DNA of 64,000 bases from Lamellibrachia satsuma (taxonomy: Eukaryota > Annelida > Polychaeta > Sabellida > Siboglinidae): the NCBI GenBank assembly GCA_033239005.1, contig BSQZ01000006.1:5759501-5823500 (forward strand), written 5' to 3'. Every line of letters starts with the position of its first letter. The stretch's first letter is position 1. A program made the translations under genes and the position numbers. This document shows positions 56,518-64,000 of this stretch, in pieces. The notes beneath the pieces were generated by a model that ran no database searches, was not told the origin of the DNA, and saw only the letters and a list, made by a program, of their open reading frames with translations.

Positions 56518-59500
56518 CTGTCAAAGGACACACAACAATTTATAATCGACAAGTATATATGAAGTGTTTATCTGCAAAACACATTATATTTCAAAATCAC
56601 AATCTGTTGCTGATACGTAGTTCTTGTGTTAGTGCACTAAAGCGTCTAACAAACTGATAAAGTGATGGATTGTCATCAACACAGCTGAGAATTTGAGACA
56701 ATGGATATTGTGAAGGTCCAGTCATTTACTACAAAACAAACTGATTATTTTGAAAATGAGGAAATTCTATTGTAGTGTAAATTATTGATAAGTAATAATA
56801 TGATACCCTTGAATCGTAATTGTCAATTCTACGAAAAATAACACTGCACATGCGAGACCATTTGTGTACATGACATGTTTACTTGCCTATTGCCAATGGC
56901 GATGAGTCGATAGATCGGGTCACTTTTGCTGTTGCCACGCATGATCCGAAGACACTGGCCATTCAACATGTTCCAGATTCGTAGTTTACCATCCGCTGAG
57001 CCGGTGATCACACGGAGGTACATTAACTCCAGACATAGCACTTCTCTGTAACGATCACACAGAGGTACATTAACTCCACACAGACTTCTCTATAATGATC
57101 ACATGGAGGTACATTAACTCCAGACACAGCACTTCTCTATAACGATGACATGGAGGTTCATAAACTCCAGTCCAGACACAGCATATCTCTGTAACAACCA
57201 CACAAAAATATATGACAGTCCAGAAACAGCACTTCTTTGTAATAACCACACCAAGATACATGAACCCCAGACACAGCACTTCTTTGTAATAACCACACCA
57301 AGATACATGAACCCCAGACACAGCACTTCTTTGTAATAACGACACCAAGATACATGAACCCAAGACACAGCACTTCTGTGTAACGACTACACAAAATACA
57401 TGAATTCCAAACACATCACTTTTTTATAATACAACACATAATATCATAATACATACTTTGACAAGAAATAAAACTGAAATGTGTTTTCATGTCATGTCAA
57501 AAGAAATTTTAACTTTATGCAACAACAAAATGTAGTTTGTTAGTTCTAACTAATTAACAACTATGACTTTTAATGCTGATGATGTCAATATGCAACTTCC
57601 ATTAGTGCAGTTTAGTCAGAGCTGGTAAGTAACAAAGTAGATATACTTCGTTACTTTACTTGAGTAGTTTTTTACTTCCTACTTGTAACGAAGTAGATTT
57701 TTATGGATCTACTTCTATTTGTAACGAAATAGGATTACATATTACTTTTGTAAATGTAACAAAGTACCGACACCGGGCATTTAATTTTTTCCACTGCATA
57801 ATTATTCCGCTGCATACAGAAATGGCATACACACTACGTGCAGTGATTCCGCGCGTAGTGTGTATCTGTAATCTGTCTTCTGATTCGCTAATTCAAAATT
57901 GACCATGGAGCAGGATCGCTGACCTATAGAAATCGAGTGTAGCCAATAGTTGCCATTTCTCTTTTGACTTTCTGTTTGCGCGACCTGTTTTTCTACACTT
58001 CGTTTCGTCTGCGAGAGCATTGTAAACTATAATCATGACGGCACCGACACAACTACAGCACTTGTGGCCTTATTTGTCATCAGTATTTCGCATAAAATCC
58101 GCATTGCGTGCGTGCATTGGGGATGCAGAGTTTGAGCAGCAGTTGCTGCTCAAGCTGAATAAAGCGTTTGTGTAACCTGGCATGCCTTACAATCTTTTGT
58201 TGTCTTACCAGTGTGTGGAAATGTGTGTTTGTCTGCACGTGTTAAACTTAAAAAGTACCATTTTCGTTCTTATGCTTGTGGGCTCGAGAGTCGTGGTCTA
58301 CTTTTGTTTCTACTTCAAGTAGAAATGTTTACTTTCTACTTTTTCTATAGTACATTTTTTTTGGGTACTTTTACTTCTACTTAAGTAGATTTTTCAGGAT
58401 CTATTTCTACTTTTACTCAAGTAGAAAAATTGTCTACTTGTTACAGGCCTGAGTCTAGTCCATTTTATTGATGGCAAAATTTTATTAAAAATAATATTTT
58501 GCCATCAATTTAACGGATTAGACCGCACTAATGCAATACGGTATAAAATACTTCTATTGCACTAAAATCCTCGGGAAACCCAAGCTTGGCAGTGCACCAA
58601 AACAAAAGGGGTTAAGCAGTTCCTAATCGATAAGCAGTTCCAGTTGTGAACAGTTGGACTGGTACACTGAGGAGCTATGGAGGATAAGAAAGTTTAAACA
58701 GGTGAGTTTTTAGTTTACAGCAAAATGTTATTTATATTTATTATTTATATATATTATTTTATATTTCCTACAGGTATAACACTAACAGTTATACTGACAT
58801 CATCAACATTAAAAGTCATAGTTGTTTTGTTATTAGTTACAACTAACAAACTACCTTTTCTTGTTGCATAAAGTTCCAAGATAAGATTCTGTGATGGCAG
58901 AGTCTTAGAATATTTCGACATATTGACTTAGTTTCTACCACTGGCCAATCATACCTGGTGTGTCTGAGGGCAGTTAGACAGCGGGTATGGTCACCCTGGG
59001 CACTCCAGGCCAGGGCGTAGCCATCTTTGCTGCCTGTAACGATGTGCCACTGGTCAAACTTGATGCCAGTCACTACATTGTGGTGACCAGTCAATTTCTG
59101 TAATGCCAATAATGATATTATCCCCAGGTTGCATAGGTCAACAAAGACAATCAGGGGGCAATTATAATATCTGCATATTAAATATGAATGCTCATTAGAA
59201 GCACAATGATTTAAAATGAAAACGTTTAATAAGTTAATATACAATTATATTAAAATTACATAATTTCAAAAGTATATAATAGCTAACACAAATGATTAAT
59301 TTTCTATTAAAAAGAGCACACATTAAAGGCGTTTAATAAGAGCAACATATAGGGGTTTGTGTCACTGCCTTCTATCATTATAAAATGACCCTTCCACAGC
59401 AAATGTTAATTTTCTTGTGCATTTGATTATGTATCTATCAAGATCAAAGTACACATGATAACATGCTGAGGACACATAAGTTCACTACCAGTATTTCAAG

Positions 59501-61492
59501 CAATGACAGTCTCCACACCTTGACGATTTGTCCAGATTTGACGTCCCACACAGTGACATTGCCGCTGTCACAGCCGCAGATGCAGAGCTCGGAGGAGAAA
59601 GCGATGGCCGAGATGGCATGCTTGTGTTTAAAGGTGTGTTCACACTGGCCTGTCTCAAGGTGCCATACTGAACACATGTGTAAATAAATTTTATTATATA
59701 AATAACTTTATAATTTATGAAATATTGTTAACTTGTTTTCACTTTTCTTTGTCATTCAACAACTGTGATATTTCTTTTCTTATGTTTTCTTCAAATTAAG
59801 ATAAAATGCTGCCTGTCCGTGTGTTAAAAATGTTTAAAAAATTTCAATAATAATACAAGTTATATCAAGTTGGACATAACTATCCACTATATATATATTA
59901 CAAATTATATAAATTAAGTTGAACATTAAAATCAAAGTTGGAAATGCCATGGTTATTACCTTTGCAGAGATTGTCCCGTGCCCCTGAAGCCATCTTGTCC
60001 CCACAGATCTCCACACAGGTGACAGTGTCATTGTGGCCACGGTAGATCTTCTCACACCGACCAGTCTCAAGCGACCAACCCCTGCAAACAACAAACAATC
60101 TGTTGACATCACCAAGATCAGGATGAAATCAGCTATGGCAGCATCATTGAAGGATATCACATGACAGTACATGGTCATGTGACATCATGTAACGCCTTCT
60201 ACTTCATTAAAACACAATTTGGTGAAGTACCAAGAATTGAAAAAGAAATACCCCAGAAAACTAATACTTATACTAAAAACAAATAATAATTAGTATGTTA
60301 AATTGTCTATATTTTACACCTGCTAAATGATGTATCTATAATTTATATCATATATAGGCCCATCATATATACATATGTTCATTTAGTTGCATACACATAT
60401 TCATGTACACTAACTGCTAGCACACCTCCCAAAGCATGGTAGCTTGTCTGTCCATACATGCAGGGACATATAATCTCATAGTAGTCAATATAACATGCAC
60501 ACGCATATGCATGCATCCACACATGAATTTCCTTTCACAACACACATCTTGAATGCAAACATCTTGTTTCCATAGCTCTTGATTGCAGATTATTGAGACA
60601 TTTTTAATTCCACCTGACAACCACTTCTTGTAATCAGAAGCACAAACGGATTGTAGACAATGGTGAAGAGGCTAAAGGCAAAATGTATTAGCCATAGGCA
60701 AACAGTTGGTTACTGTGTTGATTTTAGGCTGAGGGACACCAGTGAAAAATAACCTGGTAGATACATGATATGTATAACAAAGGTGTGTAAAGTCAACCAT
60801 GGTCTAGAGTTTGCAAATATTTCTCTAGGTAACACATAACTCTTCACTGAATGACCAGTGATTCTATCTGCTGACCTAGGATGAGCATGACATACGTCTA
60901 TGACAAAGTACCTATAACCATTTCTTGTGCTGTTTCTGCTGTCGTATTATTGATTTGCAATACTAGAGATTTTTATGAGGACACCACTGAGATTTAGACT
61001 ATGTTCCTTATCTCTACCTGGAGGAATAAGACACTATATGCTGACCAAACTGTATAAATGCTAAGGTGCCATGGCCAACTACAAACAACAACAAGTCTAT
61101 TACAGTAGTAACATGCAAGCAAAGTATCTAGTTTTCTAGCTATTACAGTAGTAACATGCAACATCATCTAAGTCTATTACAGTAGTAACATGCAAGCAAA
61201 GTATCTAGTTTTCTAAGAGAGAAAACAGCAGTTAGTGACATGCAATTGCCAACATGACCAGAGCCGTCTAAGAGATGCCTACCTTAGACTGGTATCATAG
61301 CTGCCACTGACAATGATGCCTTTCTTCTCATCGATTGCGAGACAGCGGATGGAGCCAGCGTGTCCACTGATGGTCATGTCCATGGGCTTGCCTGTCATGC
61401 TACTGAGGAAGTGGATCTTGCGGTCCAGACATCCAAACGCAATCATCTCCCCCCCATCTGTGTGCATGGCTGTAGTCTCATTCGCCTGCTCT
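54837..61492 (-). CDS. FBXW10: FBXW10-like WD40-repeat protein, six 3' exons, 5' part outside window
   Basis: Six exons on the minus strand join in frame to 2464 bp (820 residues plus stop). Residues 1 to about 260 are WD40 blades: LDRKIHFLSS, SGSYDTSLRGWSLETG, SGARDNLCKVWHLETG, GNVTVWDVKSG, FDQWHIVTGSKDGYALAWS, VITGSADGKLRIWNMLNG. The order and spacing follow my recollection of vertebrate FBXW10 (FDQWHLLSGSTDG, ADGKIRIYNFFNG, QGNRMVINTESNVLMFQFE). The remaining 560 residues are a low-complexity tail. In the family, WD40 blades bind substrate for an SCF ubiquitin ligase, but the F-box would lie beyond 64000 and is not seen. Another WD40 family without an F-box is the alternative. Confidence 0.8.
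56887..57045 (-). CDS. FBXW10: FBXW10-like exon E (last WD40 blade, GC donor)
   Basis: 159 bp, minus strand, phase 2 to 2; acceptor cgttacag. It encodes EVLCLELMYLRVITGSADGK and LRIWNMLNGQCLRIMRGNSK, then DPIYRLIAIGNR. The donor is AG|GCAAGT, a GC-AG intron: the only nearby GT (caa|gtaaac) breaks the frame of the next exon. Its acceptor and first bases are repeated 8-9 times just upstream (57046-57420). Confidence 0.88.
57046..57420 (-). repeat. splice-junction minisatellite upstream of FBXW10-like exon E, 47-bp unit
   Basis: Eight to nine copies of a 47-bp unit run from the acceptor of exon E into the preceding intron (same points at 57241 and 57288). On the minus strand each contains ttacaaagaagtgctgtgtc tggggttcatgtatc, a diverged copy of the real junction gttacag|agaagtgctatgtctgg and the exon beginning. 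Minus-strand open frames of VLCLGFMYLGVV repeats are artefacts. Confidence 0.92.
57599..58535. mobile_element. hairpin MITE interrupted by a hAT-like element
   Basis: Outer arms cattagtgcagtttagt (57599-57616) and ggattagaccgcactaatg (to 58535) are inverted; the inner arms ttttattgatggcaaaat and attttgccatcaattt at 58463-58513 form the hairpin core. The hAT-like element 57617-58451 sits in the left arm. In the intron between exons D and E of the FBXW10-like gene. Confidence 0.75.
57617..58451. mobile_element. hAT-like element, non-autonomous
   Basis: It starts CAGAGCTGGTAAGTAAC and ends GTTACAGGCCTG, flanked by an 8-bp duplication with one mismatch (agtttagt / agtctagt). The subterminal regions are rich in acttcgttact and agtagaa repeats as in the 27372 element, suggesting the same family. 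No transposase. Confidence 0.78.
58955..59097 (-). CDS. FBXW10: FBXW10-like exon D (WD40)
   Basis: 143 bp, minus strand, phase 0 to 2; acceptor tggcattacag, donor accag|gtatga. It encodes KLTGHHNVVTGIKFDQWHIV, TGSKDGYALAWSAQGDHTRC and LTALRHTR. FDQWH is shared with FBXW10 (recalled). Confidence 0.92.
59098..59518 (-). other. FBXW10-like intron C-D, nothing recognised
   Basis: 421 bp of AT-rich intron. Confidence 0.5.
59519..59667 (-). CDS. FBXW10: FBXW10-like exon C (WD40)
   Basis: 149 bp, minus strand, phase 1 to 0; acceptor catgtgttcag, donor gtcaag|gtgtgg. It encodes WHLETGQCEHTFKHKHAISA, IAFSSELCICGCDSGNVTVW and DVKSGQIVK. Confidence 0.9.
59960..60081 (-). CDS. FBXW10: FBXW10-like exon B (WD40)
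   Basis: 122 bp, minus strand, phase 2 to 1; acceptor tgtttgcag, donor gcaaag|gtaata. It encodes GWSLETGRCEKIYRGHNDTV and CVEICGDKMASGARDNLCK, one WD40 blade. Confidence 0.88.
60082..61282 (-). other. FBXW10-like intron A-B
   Basis: About 1.2 kb, AT-rich. A repeat of tctattacagtagtaacatg (with gcaagcaaagtatctagttt) occurs three times at 61095-61220. No exon recognised. Confidence 0.5.
61283..61492 (-). CDS. FBXW10: FBXW10-like exon A (WD40 blades)
   Basis: Minus-strand exon ending ctaag|gtaggc (phase 2). It encodes EMIAFGCLDRKIHFLSSMTG, ISGHAGSIRCLAIDEKKG and IIVSGSYDTSLR. The 5' border is uncertain: the acceptor ctgtacag at 61493 was chosen, but two other AG sites a few bases downstream are possible. 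Confidence 0.82.
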
Positions 61493-61542
61493 CTGTACAG
61501 TTACATGTAATGTTGGTATATTTCCTAATATTATCTATGATA

Positions 61543-61665
61543 CAAAGTAGTTTGTGACTCTGTTCCTTCATATCTCCATCAGGTTCACATATATGGGGCT
61601 GAAATGCCCGGGGGTCCATTGGGATGGTTCGTACATTAACAAAATTCAAAACTCCCCTGTGAGTG
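61543..61665 (+). repeat. dispersed repeat, copy 2
   Basis: Same sequence as 7463-7605 (aaagtagtttgtgact, tgttccttcatatctc, gggctgaa, atgcccgggggtcca, ggatggttcgtacatta). It lies 50 bp from the acceptor of FBXW10-like exon A. Confidence 0.75.
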
Positions 61666-61805
61666 GGGATATTCTGTATATGAATGTTTGATGTAGATTA
61701 CGTAACTGAGTACAAGTTAAATGTCAAACCTCCACATAAGAATGCTTTGTGAAACTGGCAGTTGTACAGATTTTTGGAGCATAAAGTTGTCATTGCCAAA
61801 ACTTG

Positions 61806-61950
61806 ACTGGGTAGTGCAAGGAGTCATAAGGTAGTGCAAGGAGTCATAAGGTAGTGCAAGAAAACATAAGGTAGTGCAAGGAGTCACAAGGTAGTGCAAG
61901 GAGTCATAAGGTAGTGCAAGGAGTCATAAGGTAGTGCAAGGAGTCATCAG
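61806..61950. repeat. 20-bp minisatellite
   Basis: Seven copies of gtagtgcaaggagtcataag, period 20 (one copy has aaaacataag). Confidence 0.95.
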
Positions 61951-62539
61951 CTCTTGCAGTGGTTGCCTTTTGTCCCAACCAATGCCGGGCTAATACATTA
62001 TATTACATTAGCATATCATAGTGACAGATAATGCTTGATGGGGTCTACATGTCTTTAATAGTAATAACACAAAAACGTCTATAACACCTAAACCCTCAGG
62101 AACCCAAACACAGAGGCACATCAAAATAAAAGTGGTAAGCAATCTCAAAATCTATGTGCAGTGCTAAAGTAGTAAACAGATGGAAGATTATGCTAGGGAG
62201 CAAAGGATGGAAAGCAATGTTATAAAGATGAGTCTTTAGATGACAACAAATTATTGTGTTTGCTGCTGATGTAACACTAATAGAGAGTGGATTTCCAAAG
62301 CAGCAGCAACTGAGAACGCTGTAGCTGATATATTTGTTTAAACTCTAGAAACAAAAAGTAAACCAGAACTAGGTGATCAGGGCTATCTAGGCGTTCTTTC
62401 AGGAGTGAGCAGTAAATGTAAAAATTAATTTATGATATTTTTCATATAATTTTTCACAACTGTTATCTGGTCAAAATAACAAATGTGAGTTTCGAGTCTT
62501 GAATGCATAGAATGCTAATCAGATGGTCCATGTAAATAG

Positions 62540-62690
62540 GTATAGTACTCCAGTTTGATCAAGATTGCCATCCAAAGCAAAACCCCAGATGGCACGTGGA
62601 CAATGCATCTAGCTATAACCTGCCCTATGAGGTATGTCAATTTCCTTTTAAATGTATTGACACTTGTAGTATTTATCTGCAAAGTTCTGC
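62540..62690 (-). pseudogene. CR1-like LINE 3' end fragment (minus)
   Basis: gattgccatccaaagcaaaa with agatggcacgtggacaatgc resembles the CR1 3' tail at 30475-30530. The minus frame SVNTFKRKLTYLI resembles the CR1 RT C-terminus SVNMFKNKVDTYI. Strongly truncated. Confidence 0.6.
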
Positions 62691-62699
62691 TGATGGCGC

Positions 62700-64000
62700 C
62701 CCCGTGCACTTTGGTTCTGGGTTGACCCTCACATATTAATAACAGAACTGGCTGTATAAAGCTTATTACTTACTAATCCACACCTACTTATATTGTTGAA
62801 TAGGGCCTATCATATAATGCTTATCACTAGAACTAATCCACACCTACGTAATGATTGTGTTTAACTAATTCCTACAGCCAATTTATTAATGCATAAATGC
62901 AATGCCACACTGAGTATCATTCCAAGCTTTCATGAGAGAAATCTACCTCCAAGCATTTACATATGTACCTAATTAATGGAACCAGACACTGTCCTAATGA
63001 TACTAAGTGGCCCATGGATAAGTTGAATTACAATGAGATGAATATATGGGGGATTATTGGATTACCGCCTGAGAAATAAGCCCGCACGAAATAATAGATT
63101 ATATACTAAGAGGATCGTATCAACAGTGTACAAATTATTTATATTTAAGTTCTGAAAATATATTACTTTAAATATTAGTTTACTTATTATTATTAATTCT
63201 ACATTCAGCAAATAAATCTACATAATTATTGAAGTTAAAAATCATTTGTTTAGAACTGTGCAAGCAGCTGTTATTTACAATCAACTTATTTGTGAGATAA
63301 CATAACAGCAATAACCACTGTTGTTGGCATAATGAATATTATAATTATATACAGCATAGAACAAAAACTTTGAATGGATTTTATTTGTCCTTTTTCAGTT
63401 ATGATAACCCCACATGTGTGATATATAATTACTGCAAAGAACTGACTGCAATAAATCCTATACAAAACATTAAACAAATACAGCATACACTATTCAGACA
63501 GAGTCCTGTGAAATCAGTCACATTGTCAACTTATCTACTAGGGGTGTTCTGTGTTGCACATGTTATAATGAATATATAGACATCAAATAATACAGCTGCG
63601 ATAACATCTACGAGATATTATTATCTACAGCACTGAAAACGTCACTCGTTGTTATACTAAGAAAGGTACTTTTTCACAGACAGTGTGAAGGACTACTCTT
63701 ATCACAACTTTGTAACTTCTGCATAATAATTATAAATGATATGTTGTATTCTATACTGGTGATTTGCCACCAATATTGTATTATCTAAAACAGAGTTTGC
63801 AGGAGTGTTTGTTCTCTGTCTGAATAGACCTCAAGAATGACACAAGTCAAAATGAAGCTGTCTGTGTGTAAATGATAATACTGCAGCTAATAAGTAATAT
63901 CTTGCAAAATGAATAGAAACATTGAACTGGCTTCAACGGCTTACACAGGACTACTGCAGTGCTGCTGCCATGGTAACGCAAATATATTAACAACAATTTA
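62700..64000. other. AT-rich, no gene recognised
   Basis: Further 5' exons of the minus-strand FBXW10-like gene would be expected at higher coordinates; none is visible here, so this is likely intron. Short open frames only. Confidence 0.45.

Overview
This is animal nuclear DNA. Genes are split by introns with canonical GT-AG borders, introns are AT-rich, and about half of the window is tandem repeats and transposon remnants (CR1-type LINE, Ty3/gypsy-like integrase, tRNA-derived SINEs, hAT, pogo/Tigger-like elements, hairpin MITEs). The protein matches and repeat types suggest an invertebrate bilaterian, possibly a mollusc or another lophotrochozoan; that is inference only.

Layout. Positions 1-7205 hold no recognised exon, but contain a 2.4-kb element with very long terminal inverted repeats (916-3273) and several minisatellites. 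Positions 7206-50036 (+ strand) hold 30 coding exons of an ABCC-type transporter closely matching MRP1/ABCC1. They include the TMD0 extension, TMD1, NBD1, a long basic linker, TMD2, NBD2 and the stop codon. The exons join in frame to 4752 bp (1583 residues plus stop). Only the short first coding exon with the start Met was not found. Most exon lengths equal those I recall for human ABCC1; one human intron is absent and one extra intron is present. Positions 50037-54836 hold the 3' flank and a decayed CR1 remnant. Positions 54837-61492 (- strand) hold the last six coding exons of an FBXW10-like WD40 protein, so the two genes converge tail to tail. Its 5' half (with any F-box) lies beyond the window.

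The most unusual property is that many minisatellites sit on splice junctions and are built from them. The clearest are 32 exact-length 77-bp units ahead of exon 26, 72-bp units ahead of exon 3, 47-bp units after the exon 12 donor, 56-bp units ahead of exon 30 (split by a 4-kb CR1 insertion), and 47-bp units at an acceptor of the FBXW10-like gene. Each unit carries a copy of the local splice site plus adjoining exon sequence, so the pre-mRNA would present long rows of decoy splice sites. A decayed copy of exon 22 also lies in intron 19.

The two genes are not functionally linked as far as the sequence shows: one is a membrane efflux pump of organic anions and conjugates, the other a beta-propeller protein likely to act as a ubiquitin-ligase adaptor. 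Exon numbering follows human ABCC1 up to exon 9; the fused and split exons are numbered 10-12 here and numbering realigns at 13.
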